Made by a program: the position numbers and the translations under genes | Assembly: GCA_027484825.1 (NCBI GenBank) | Contig: JAIXSE010000008.1 | Location: forward strand, 1-32,457 | DNA: 32,457 nucleotides | Direction: 5' to 3' | Source of the DNA: Rubrivivax sp. | GTDB lineage: Bacteria > Pseudomonadota > Gammaproteobacteria > Burkholderiales > Burkholderiaceae_C | Shown: positions 15,444 to 22,684 of the stretch, in pieces | Layout of the letters: every line of letters starts with the position of its first letter | How positions within the stretch are numbered: the stretch's first letter is position 1 | Notes under the pieces: generated by a model | What the model was told of the DNA's origin: nothing | What the model saw: the letters and a program-made list of their open reading frames with translations, nothing else | Database searches by the model: none

Positions 15444-15838
15444 GAAGTTTCCCGGAAATATTGTTCGAGGATCAGGGCGGCGCTGGCGGCATCCAGGTCG
15501 CGCGCGCCTTGTGACTGAGCTTCGGCGCTGGTGTAGCGTTCATCCACTTCCACCACGCTCATCTTGAATCGCCCGCGCAACTGCCCGGCGAACCGCTGCG
15601 CCCGCTGCGTCATCTCATGGGGTTGTCCATCGGGATGCCTGGGCACCCCGACCACCAGCGCCTGCGGCTGCCATTCCTCGATCAGTCGCCCGATGGCCAC
15701 GAACCTTGCATCGCCCTGCTCCGCAATTGTCCGCAGTCCCTGTGCCGTCCCCAGCAAGCGATTCCCGCTCGCCACCCCAATCCGCTTCGTCCCAAAATCA
15801 AACCCCAACACCTGCACCGCTGGCGTCCCCTCACTCAT
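15440..15838 (-). CDS. ruvX: Holliday junction resolvase-like / pre-16S rRNA nuclease YqgF
   Basis: YqgF family RNase H-fold protein, implicated in 16S rRNA 5' maturation. The 132-residue product has the N-terminal LGFDFGTKRIGVASGN with the first catalytic Asp. ALVVGVPRHPDGQPHEMTQRAQRF follows, then VVEVDERYTSAEAQ with the second acidic cluster and LDAASAALILEQYF with the last. GGGAGGGG 5 nt before ATG 15838 selects this start over the longer frame (to 16057), which runs through the repeat region. It is 4 bp overlapped with pyrR. The yqgE-yqgF-pyrR-pyrB-pyrC' order is the same as in Pseudomonas. Confidence 0.95.
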   Translation of the reverse strand: MSEGTPAVQVLGFDFGTKRIGVASGNRLLGTAQGLRTIAEQGDARFVAIGRLIEEWQPQALVVGVPRHPDGQPHEMTQRAQRFAGQLRGRFKMSVVEVDERYTSAEAQSQGARDLDAASAALILEQYFRETS

Positions 15839-15921
15839 CACACCCCTCCCGAACAAGCGGACCACACCCCTGGGCCCCAGGCGCGCAGCGCCCGCCCCCC
15901 ACCCAGCCACGCCCGCGGAAC

Positions 15922-16054
15922 TGGCTTTGCCAGGCCGCTGGGTGGCGCCCCTTGGGGGCAGGAGCGAAGCGACTGGGGGGCCAACAATTCTTTTGGCTTT
16001 GCCAGGCCGCTGGGCGGCGCCCCTTGGGGGCAGGAGCGAAGCGACTGGGGGGCC
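15922..16054. repeat. Two 61-bp direct repeats between yqgE and ruvX
   Basis: Copies at 15922-15982 and 15994-16054 start TGGCTTTGCCAGG, end GACTGGGGGGCC, and differ at one base, with an 11-bp spacer (72-bp period). Each contains GGCGCCCCTTGGGGGC, a near-palindrome able to form a hairpin. The reading frames through it are not protein-like. Such GCGAAGCGACTGGGGGG sequences recall dispersed intergenic repeats in Burkholderiales, a recollection rather than a search result. Confidence 0.92.
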
Positions 16055-16059
16055 CAAAA

Positions 16060-16638
16060 CTATGCATGCCCGGCCTCGGGGCTCAGCATGCGGGGGTCGA
16101 TGCCCAGCAGGGCCAGGGCCTTCTCATATCGTTCTTCAATCGGCGTCTCAAAGATGATCTCCGGCGTCGCATTCACCGTGATCCAGCCATTGCGCCCCAG
16201 CTCTTCCTCGAGCTGCCCGGCCGCCCATCCGCTGTAGCCCAGCGTGATCAGCACCCGCTTGGGGCCCGCGCCATGCGAGAGCGCCTCCAGCACATCCCGG
16301 CTGGTGGTCATCTCCAGCCCGCCCGGCACCGCCAGGGTGGCGTTGTAGTGATTGCCCTGCGCATCCAGCGGCTCATGCAGCACGAAGCCGCGCTCCGTCT
16401 GGACCGGCCCCCCGTAGAACACCGGCCGTGCCGCCAGGTCTTCATCCGGCAGTTCCAATTCGACCTTCTCGAAGAGGTTGCCCAGGGTCAGGGAGATCGG
16501 TTTGTTGATGACCAATCCCAGGGCACCCTTCTCGTTATGCTCGCACAGGTAGACCACTGACCCGGCAAAGGTCTCGTCCACCATGCCCGGCATGGCGATC
16601 AGGAACTGGTTGGTCAGATCGATGCGGTCCTTGGACAT
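16060..16638 (-). CDS. yqgE: YqgE/AlgH family protein
   Basis: A 192-residue member of the YqgE/AlgH family; biochemical function is unsettled, and in Pseudomonas it was linked to alginate regulation. Diagnostic segments are LTNQFLIAMPGMVDETFAGS at the N-terminus, VVYLCEHNEKGALGLVINKP, VFYGGPVQTERGFVLH, and LGYSGWAAGQLEEELGRNGW in the C-terminal half. All are in family order and the length is standard. It heads the yqgE-ruvX-pyrR-pyrB-pyrC'-plsC set, though 221 bp containing two direct repeats separate it from ruvX. It diverges from phrB, with 33 bp between the two starts. Confidence 0.96.
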   Translation of the reverse strand: MSKDRIDLTNQFLIAMPGMVDETFAGSVVYLCEHNEKGALGLVINKPISLTLGNLFEKVELELPDEDLAARPVFYGGPVQTERGFVLHEPLDAQGNHYNATLAVPGGLEMTTSRDVLEALSHGAGPKRVLITLGYSGWAAGQLEEELGRNGWITVNATPEIIFETPIEERYEKALALLGIDPRMLSPEAGHA

Positions 16639-16671
16639 GCGGGCATTCTATTTCACCGACACTCCCCGTCC

Positions 16672-18246
16672 ATGACGAACGCCTCCTCCACCGGCGGCCC
16701 CGGCGCCGCCCCTGATCCGAACACCGCCCTGGTCTGGTTCCGCCGGGACCTGCGGGCCGACGACCATGCGGCCCTCTACCACGCCCTCAAGCACCACCCC
16801 CGGGTGTACTGCCTGTTTGTGCTGGACACCGACATCCTGGACCCCCTGCCCCGCGCCGATCGCCGTGTCGCCTTCATCCTGGACGCGCTGCGGGTGCTGG
16901 ACGCCGACCTGGGGCGTCTGGCCGACGGTGCCGGGCTGATCGTGCGGCACGGCCCGGCCACACGGGAACTGCCGGCGGTGATGGCGGCGCTGAACGCTGG
17001 CGCGCTCTACTTCAACCATGACGATGAGCCCGATGCGCTCCGGCGCGACACCGCCGTTGCAGACGCCCTGCTGGCCCGCGGTGTGGCGGTGCAGAGCTTC
17101 AAGGACCACGTCATCTTCGAGCGCTCGGAAATCCTCACGGGCAGCAAGCAGCCCTATGGCGTGTTCACGCCCTACAAGAACAACTGGCTCAAGACCGTCA
17201 ACGACTTCTACCTCAGCGCCTATCCGGTGCAGCGGTATGCAGCGCATCTGGCACCGCTGACGGACGAGCTGCTGGCCCGTCTGCCCGCCCCCTCCCGGCG
17301 CTACGCCCACGGGGAGGCCCCCCAGCACCATCGGCAGGTCCCCACGCTGGCGGACATCGGCTTCGAAGCGGTGGACGTCAACCCCAAGCTGATGGAGGGC
17401 AGCGACGGCGCGCAGCGGCTGTTCAAGGATTTCCTCACCCGCATCGACCGCTACGACGAGCAGCGGGACTTCCCCGCGGTGAAAGGCCCCAGCTATCTGA
17501 GCGTGCACCTGCGGTTTGGGACCGTGTCCATCCGCCAATTGGCCCGTGAGGCCAGTGCCCGGGCCCGCAGGGGCAATGAAGGCGCGCAGACCTGGCTGTC
17601 CGAGCTGATCTGGCGCGACTTCTATCACCAGGTGATGCATCACCATCCGCATGTGGTGGGACAGGCCTATCGGCCGGAATACGACCGCATCCAGTGGGAA
17701 AGCGGCGACGAGGCCGAGCGGCTGTTCAAGGCCTGGTGTGAAGCGCGGACCGGCTACCCCCTGGTGGATGCCGCCATAACGCAGCTCAACGAGACCGGCT
17801 ACATGCACAACCGCCTGCGCATGGTGACCGCCAGCTTCCTGATCAAGGACCTGGGCATCGACTGGCGCTGGGGCGAGCGTTATTTTGCGCAGCAACTGCT
17901 GGACTATGACCTGGCCGCCAACAACGGCGGCTGGCAGTGGGCGTCCTCCAGCGGCTGTGATGCCCAGCCGTATTTCCGCATCTTCAATCCGGTCAGTCAG
18001 AGCGAGAAGTTCGATGCCGACGGGAAGTTCATCAAGCGTTATCTGCCGGTGCTGGACAAGCTACCGCCCAAGCTGATCCACGCGCCCTGGACGGCGCGGC
18101 CGGTGGAACTGCAAGCCTGCGGCGTCACCCTGGGCCGCGACTATCCGGAGCCGATCATCCGGCACGAGGTGGCCCGCATGGCCACGCTGGATCGGTATTC
18201 GGTGGTGAAGGACCGACGGCTGCCGGAGGGGGCGGCCGAGGCGTAG
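16672..18246 (+). CDS. phrB: Deoxyribodipyrimidine photolyase (CPD class I)
   Basis: Light-driven flavoenzyme that repairs UV cyclobutane dimers. The N-terminal antenna domain starts TALVWFRRDLRADDHAAL-like (residues seen: ALVWFRRDLRADDHAALYHA). The C-terminal FAD domain has GPSYLSVHLRFGTVSIRQLA, and TWLSELIWRDFYHQVMHHHP. NETGYMHNRLRMVTASFLIK and NNGGWQWASSSGCDAQPYFR follow, with the tryptophans and Asn of class I photolyases. LPPKLIHAPW lies near the end. At 524 residues it is about 50 longer than the E. coli protein, mainly from a Gly/Ala-rich N-terminal tail and linker. It stands alone on the plus strand. SD-like sequence is weak; the start was chosen as the first ATG before the conserved core. 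Cryptochrome is possible but the full motif set favours a photolyase. Confidence 0.94.
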   Translation: MTNASSTGGPGAAPDPNTALVWFRRDLRADDHAALYHALKHHPRVYCLFVLDTDILDPLPRADRRVAFILDALRVLDADLGRLADGAGLIVRHGPATRELPAVMAALNAGALYFNHDDEPDALRRDTAVADALLARGVAVQSFKDHVIFERSEILTGSKQPYGVFTPYKNNWLKTVNDFYLSAYPVQRYAAHLAPLTDELLARLPAPSRRYAHGEAPQHHRQVPTLADIGFEAVDVNPKLMEGSDGAQRLFKDFLTRIDRYDEQRDFPAVKGPSYLSVHLRFGTVSIRQLAREASARARRGNEGAQTWLSELIWRDFYHQVMHHHPHVVGQAYRPEYDRIQWESGDEAERLFKAWCEARTGYPLVDAAITQLNETGYMHNRLRMVTASFLIKDLGIDWRWGERYFAQQLLDYDLAANNGGWQWASSSGCDAQPYFRIFNPVSQSEKFDADGKFIKRYLPVLDKLPPKLIHAPWTARPVELQACGVTLGRDYPEPIIRHEVARMATLDRYSVVKDRRLPEGAAEA

Positions 18247-18298
18247 CCGCGCGGGCGGTCGTCCAGCTCAAGCGCCGGGGCCGCCACTCGCGACAAGC

Positions 18299-19183
18299 TC
18301 AATGCACCAGGGCACTGCCGTCCGACGGCAGCGACTCACCGTGGGCCCGGCACTCCGCCAGGTTCAGCAGGCCGCGAGCGCTGATGGCGTCGCGGGGATA
18401 GACGGCCACACCCACCGAGCAGTGCAGCAGCAGCGGCCGTCCGGCCAGCTGGAATGGCTGACTCAGCGCCTCGCTCAGGCGCTGCGACAGGGCGTCCGCT
18501 TCGGCGGCGCTCGCCACCCGCGACACGACCAGCGCAAACTGCTCATCCGCATGACGGGCCAGCAGGTCCGACTCCCCGGTACAGGCCTTGAGTCGCTGGC
18601 CCAACTCCACCAGCATCGGCGCCGTGGCCGCCGGGCCGTGCGAGCGGAGCAAGGCCTGCAGGCCCCGCAGCACCACCACCGCCACAACCACCGGCTGAGC
18701 GTCCCCACGCAACAGCCGCAGCACCTGGTCCAGACGCTCCAGCAGCGCCACCTGCCCCAGCAGACCGGTCACCGTGTCCCGCAGCAGCGGGGACATGCGG
18801 GTCTGGCGTCCACTGGCCGCCTCGCTCTGGAGCAGTTCCTCCAGGTCGGTGAACAAGGTTTCCAGTCCGGTGCCCTTGTCATAGAAGCCGTCGGCCCCGG
18901 CCTTGATGCACAGGTCCTTGTAGAGCTCCGCCGACTGCTGGCTGAGCATCAGGATGCGTCCCTTGTAGCCCCGTCCGCGCAGCTCGCGCAGCACATCCAG
19001 CCCGGTGCCGATGGCCAGGTTCATGTCCAGCAGCACAGTGGCCGGCTGCAGCCAGTCGATCAGGGCGATGGCCTGCGGAGCGCCTTCGGCCTCCCCAATC
19101 ACCCGAGCCCCTGGAAGCAAGTCCAGCCGGGCGGCCAACAGGCGGCGAATGGCCGCTGAGTCCTCGACGAGGAAGATATCCAT
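18299..19183 (-). CDS. Response regulator with a degenerate GGDEF domain
   Basis: A 294-residue two-domain protein. The receiver domain (about residues 1-120) begins MDIFLVEDSAAIRRLL, with the acidic pair in VED, the phospho-acceptor Asp in TVLLDMNLAIGTGLD, a Ser in MLSQQSAE and a Lys in FYDKGTG. The second domain resembles GGDEF: DTVTGLLGQVALLERLDQVL replaces the usual DxLTGLxNR start, and the signature reads ARHADEQFAL where RxGGDEFA is expected. LLHCSVGVAVYPRD matches the ...TVSIGVA... strand. Loss of the GG and the shifted acids argue against cyclase activity; GTP or c-di-GMP binding remains possible. AAGAAAG upstream supports ATG 19183; the longer frame to 19351 is unsupported. It lies downstream of the LuxR-type regulator gene on the same strand, 186 bp away. 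Confidence 0.85.
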   Translation of the reverse strand: MDIFLVEDSAAIRRLLAARLDLLPGARVIGEAEGAPQAIALIDWLQPATVLLDMNLAIGTGLDVLRELRGRGYKGRILMLSQQSAELYKDLCIKAGADGFYDKGTGLETLFTDLEELLQSEAASGRQTRMSPLLRDTVTGLLGQVALLERLDQVLRLLRGDAQPVVVAVVVLRGLQALLRSHGPAATAPMLVELGQRLKACTGESDLLARHADEQFALVVSRVASAAEADALSQRLSEALSQPFQLAGRPLLLHCSVGVAVYPRDAISARGLLNLAECRAHGESLPSDGSALVH

Positions 19184-19369
19184 GGGGCGCTTTCTTGAAA
19201 TGCCACCGCTCGCTGGGTGGCTGAGCGCGTATCTTGAACCCAGCGCGTGACCGCGAAGAGAAGCGCGCCTCGCAAGGCGATGTGCGGGAGTTTCCAGAGC
19301 GCTTGTACTGAAATCACCTACAAGGTCGGGACAGCGGTACCTGCGTGACAAAACCGTCGCTGCGCCCCC

Positions 19370-20008
19370 TTAAAGCGCATCCGTCAGTCCGTGCTGCAGG
19401 CAGTACTTGGTCAGCTCGGTGTTGTTGCGCCAGCCGGTCTTCTCCAGGATGCGGGCCCGATAGGTGCCCACCGTCTTGGCCGACAGGTGCATGGTGTCGG
19501 CAATCTCGGCTGGTGTCTTGCCCGCGGCAATCAACAGCATCACCCGATGCTCCTGGGCGGACAACTGCTCATGCGGCAACTGGTTGGGCGCATGACCGCT
19601 GAGCAGCCCGAGCAGATGGTCCGCCATCGCGGCGGTGACATAACGGCCGCCGGCCAGCAGCCGCTGCAGGGCCTGGACCAGTTCATCGGTGGCCTTGTCC
19701 TTGGGCAGGTAGCCGGACACGCCCATCTGCAGCAGCCGCGCCGCATAGGCGGATTCGGCATTCAGGCTGAGCACCAGCACCGGCACGCCCTTGATGGCGC
19801 GCAGGATGCGGCTGGCGCCTTCGGTGCCGGTGGCGTCCGGCAGGGACAGGTCCAGCACGATGGCGCAGGGCTGCTCGGCCTGCCCCAGACGGAGCGCGTC
19901 GGCGATGGTGGATGCTTCATCGATCTGGGCATCCGGCCATTGGGAATGAATCAGCTGCTTGACCCCCAGCCGCATGATCGGATGGTCATCAACGATCAGA
20001 AACCTCAT
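19370..20008 (-). CDS. LuxR/NarL-type response regulator
   Basis: A 212-residue transcription factor. The receiver domain starts MRFLIVDDHPIMRLGVKQLI, with phospho-acceptor Asp in IVLDLSLPD and Lys in GYLPKDKATDE. The C-terminal HTH is LSAQEHRVMLLIAAGKTPAEIADTMHLSAKTVGTYRARILEKTGW, of the LuxR/NarL type; the recognition helix is SAKTVGTYRARI. The start ATG 20008 has AGGAGG 7 nt upstream and lies inside the last codons of the histidine kinase gene, a 20-bp overlap that indicates a cognate pair. ATG 20029 is an upstream in-frame alternative without a ribosome site. Target genes are unknown. Confidence 0.95.
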   Translation of the reverse strand: MRFLIVDDHPIMRLGVKQLIHSQWPDAQIDEASTIADALRLGQAEQPCAIVLDLSLPDATGTEGASRILRAIKGVPVLVLSLNAESAYAARLLQMGVSGYLPKDKATDELVQALQRLLAGGRYVTAAMADHLLGLLSGHAPNQLPHEQLSAQEHRVMLLIAAGKTPAEIADTMHLSAKTVGTYRARILEKTGWRNNTELTKYCLQHGLTDAL

Positions 20009-21446
20009 CCCAACCCTCCTCGCTTTCAATGGCCTCAGATCTGGAAGCGGTGCCTGAACCGTCAGCGGCTCCTGCCGACGACGAGGTCGGCACGGCCGTT
20101 TTCATGGGCACACGGACTTCCACTCTCGTGCCCTGTCCGGGGGCGGGCCCGAAATTCATCTCGCCCCCTGCCAACACGGCACGCTCTCGCATGTTTCTCA
20201 AACCGGATGCATCGGCCCGGACTTGACCCGGCCCGACCCCATCATCCTGGATTCTGAGGCAATAGTCGCTCCCCTCAAGACGCGACTCGATGGCCAGGTG
20301 CTGCGCTTGTGCATGACGCAGCACATTGGTCGCGGCTTCCTGCAGCAGTCGGAACAGTTGATTGTGCTGCTCGGCATCCAGACCTTCATCGGTGCTCAGG
20401 TCCAGGGTCACGGTGAGGCCGGATTGCCGCTCCAGCCCTTGTGCGTAATGCTGCACTGCGGCAGAAAAGCCGAAGTCATCCAGCAGCGGCGGACGCAGGG
20501 TCGAGGCAATGCGGCGCGCGGCGCCAATCACGTCGTCGGCAATGCCCAGCAGTTCGTCCAGCATCGGCTCACGGGCCGGCGCCAGCTTGCGGGTGAGGGA
20601 GATGATCAGCATCTTGCTGGCGGTCCCCAACTGCCCCAATTGATCATGCACCTCACGGGCCAGCCGCCGCCGCTCGCCCTCCACGCTGCGGTCCAGTTCC
20701 GCTGCAAAGCTCTGGATGCGGTCCAGTGCATCGCGCAGCGCCTGCGTGCGCTGATGCACCACCGACTCCAGCTGTGCATGACTGTCACGCAGCGCGCCTT
20801 CGGCCTCGTCCCGGCGCTTGCGTTCGGCCCACAGGGCCACCAGGGCTGCCGCCACCAGGGCCCCCCCGACCACCGGAAAGATCTGCGCCAGCAGTGCCGT
20901 CTGCTCCTGCTGTTCGCGCACTTCCACTTCAATCTCATTGATGCGCTGCTGCTGCAACGCGTCGAGCCGATCGAGTTCTCCGCGGATCTCATCCATCAGC
21001 TGCTTGCCGGCCACCCAGGCCTGCACATTGCGGATGGCAACTTCACCGAGCTTCCAGCGGCTCTCCACGTTCTGGGCCAATTGCACGCGTCGGTCTGCAA
21101 TCAATCGGTCCAGACGTGCAATGGCGGCTTCCTGTGCATCGCCGGAGCGTTGCAGGGCCGCCTTCAATTCGCCATAACGCGGATCGAGTTCCCGCAATCC
21201 ATGGTCATAGGGCTGGAGAAAGCTGGCATCGCCGGTAATGAGAAAGCCGCGCTGGCCGGTTTCCAGGTCGACCAGCAAATGATTGAGCCGACTGATCAGC
21301 ACCTGGGTGCTGAATGCATGGGCCCGGACATTCTCCAGACGGGTCAGTTCACCCAGGCTTCGGTATTCACCATAGGCGGTCGCCACGAAGGCCACGCAGC
21401 CAGCCAGCAACAGGGCGGCGGCCACCGGGAAGCTCAGTATGCGCAT
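19989..21446 (-). CDS. CHASE3-domain histidine kinase
   Basis: A 485-residue membrane sensor kinase. TM1 is residues 4-26 (LSFPVAAALLLAGCVAFVATA). The periplasmic helical region with LVDLETGQRGFLITGDASFLQPY is a CHASE3 signature, and TM2 is around 190-210 (IFPVVGGALVAAALVALWAE). A coiled coil follows. The dimerisation region ERRRLAREVHDQLGQLGTASKML carries the phospho-His near residue 266 in the HisKA_3 arrangement. The HATPase domain has LFRLLQEAATNVLRHAQA (N box), IQDDGVGPGQ (G1) and GLRNMRERAVLAGGEM. The tail ends with a Ser/Ala-rich stretch. It overlaps the LuxR-type regulator gene by 20 bp, so the two form a NarX/NarL-like pair. The ligand is unknown. Confidence 0.95.
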   Translation of the reverse strand: MRILSFPVAAALLLAGCVAFVATAYGEYRSLGELTRLENVRAHAFSTQVLISRLNHLLVDLETGQRGFLITGDASFLQPYDHGLRELDPRYGELKAALQRSGDAQEAAIARLDRLIADRRVQLAQNVESRWKLGEVAIRNVQAWVAGKQLMDEIRGELDRLDALQQQRINEIEVEVREQQEQTALLAQIFPVVGGALVAAALVALWAERKRRDEAEGALRDSHAQLESVVHQRTQALRDALDRIQSFAAELDRSVEGERRRLAREVHDQLGQLGTASKMLIISLTRKLAPAREPMLDELLGIADDVIGAARRIASTLRPPLLDDFGFSAAVQHYAQGLERQSGLTVTLDLSTDEGLDAEQHNQLFRLLQEAATNVLRHAQAQHLAIESRLEGSDYCLRIQDDGVGPGQVRADASGLRNMRERAVLAGGEMNFGPAPGQGTRVEVRVPMKTAVPTSSSAGAADGSGTASRSEAIESEEGWDEVSDR

Positions 21447-21583
21447 GCAGATGAGGACCTGACGACGGAGCCCCCACCCTAGAGGCGGACGTGAAGAAAT
21501 GCAAGCCCGCGGCTGATCACAATGAGGATGAACTGGCCTGGAATGAATGCCAAACAGTGTCCGGCATGCGAGCAGCCATCGCC

Positions 21584-21616
21584 GACTCAGGTCACTGACT
21601 CAGGTCACTGACTCAG
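21584..21616. repeat. 13-bp tandem repeat, 2.5 copies, spanning a stop codon
   Basis: GACTCAGGTCACT occurs at 21584-21596 and 21597-21609, followed by GACTCAG at 21610-21616. The last partial unit supplies the stop codon (21613-21615) of the diguanylate cyclase gene on the minus strand. The gap 21447-21612 is otherwise unremarkable. Confidence 0.85.
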
Positions 21617-22650
21617 AAGAGTTCGACGTCGCTGGTATGGCTGGCTTCGGACATCTGTCCTTGGGCAATCAGCGTGGCGTGGCTTTGCACCTGATTCCGA
21701 CCCGCGCCCTTGGCGTGATAGACGGCCTTGTCGGCGCGCTCGAAGGCGCCGGCGGGGGAATCGCCGCCGCGGATCTGGGTGAACCCAATGCTCACCGTGA
21801 TACGGCCGACCTGCGGGAAGGCGTAATGCTCGGTGTTGTGGCGGAATCGCTCAAAAGCTTGGGCCGCGTCTTCCTCGTTTTCGCAGCGCATCAGCACCAC
21901 GAATTCCTCGCCGCCGAAGCGATAGAGCAGGTCATTGAAGCGGAAGGTGTTGCGCATCAGGCGCGACAGCAGCAGCAGCACTTCATCGCCAATCAAATGG
22001 CCGAAACGGTCATTGATGGATTTGAAGTGGTCAATGTCCAGCACCCCCAGCCAATAGCGCGGATGCACTTCCGCCTGGCGGCGCTCTTCCTGCGCATTGG
22101 CGGCCGCCCGGACGGGCAGCTCGGACACGGCCTTGAGGAAGCTCTCGTCGAAGGTCTTGCGGTTGAGCAGCCCGGTGAGGGTGTCCCGCTCGCTGTAGTC
22201 CAGCAGCCCTTGGAAGTTGTGATAAATCCGCAGGACGCTGGTGACCAGGCGCTGCGCTGCCGCGCTGGGACGGCTGGAGGTCTGCAGCTCCAGCACCCCG
22301 ATGACTTCACGCTCGGTGGCCAGGGGGAAATACGTGACCCATTGCTTGTGGTCACGGTTCTGGAGAATGGCCCGTTCCTTGAGGCATTGGTGCCGCTGGG
22401 GAATGTCTTCCAGACGGGGCAGCTTGTCGGGGTCGACCCAGACCGAATCGGCCGTTGCCACCGTGTCGTCCACCCGCAGGCGGGCGCGCGTCAGCCAGCG
22501 CTGCTGGCCGGGCTCGCCGACGCAGCGGTAGATGGCCACCGACGCGGGGGTTTCCAGAAGATCACGCAGGGCCGTGACCAGTGTGACGTCCATGACGTCA
22601 CGGTCACGAAACCCGGTGAGTTCTGCAAGGTGATCAACGACCTGAGGCAT
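21613..22650 (-). CDS. GAF-GGDEF diguanylate cyclase
   Basis: A 345-residue protein that should make cyclic di-GMP. Residues about 20-150 look like a GAF-type sensor (TYFPLATEREVIGVLELQTSSRP). The GGDEF domain starts RDTLTGLLNRKTFDESF and has GVLDIDHFKSINDRFGHLIGDEVLL. The active site YRFGGEEFVVLM lies near residue 246, and VSIGFTQ comes late in the domain. An RxxD inhibitory site (RFND) sits five residues before GGEEF. All catalytic residues appear intact. There is no membrane segment. It begins 34 bp after the chpA stop, so it is likely in the pil-chp operon, linking surface sensing to c-di-GMP. The start ATG 22650 has no strong ribosome site; ATG 22593 (MDVTLVT) is an alternative. Confidence 0.93.
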   Translation of the reverse strand: MPQVVDHLAELTGFRDRDVMDVTLVTALRDLLETPASVAIYRCVGEPGQQRWLTRARLRVDDTVATADSVWVDPDKLPRLEDIPQRHQCLKERAILQNRDHKQWVTYFPLATEREVIGVLELQTSSRPSAAAQRLVTSVLRIYHNFQGLLDYSERDTLTGLLNRKTFDESFLKAVSELPVRAAANAQEERRQAEVHPRYWLGVLDIDHFKSINDRFGHLIGDEVLLLLSRLMRNTFRFNDLLYRFGGEEFVVLMRCENEEDAAQAFERFRHNTEHYAFPQVGRITVSIGFTQIRGGDSPAGAFERADKAVYHAKGAGRNQVQSHATLIAQGQMSEASHTSDVELF

Positions 22651-22684
22651 GGCGCTGTTTCAATCCACGCCCATCCGTCGGGCG

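Noticed and set aside
15922-16054. CRISPR-like array
   Set aside because: There are only two copies, of 61 bp with an 11-bp spacer, and no cas genes are present; this is not CRISPR geometry.
15839-16057. N-terminal extension of ruvX into the direct repeats
   Set aside because: A strong ribosome site precedes ATG 15838 and the RuvX family begins there; the extension merely translates the 61-bp repeats.
20223-21482. A 419-codon plus-strand frame opposite the CHASE3 kinase
   Set aside because: The kinase has complete His-box and ATPase motifs; the antisense text has no domain.
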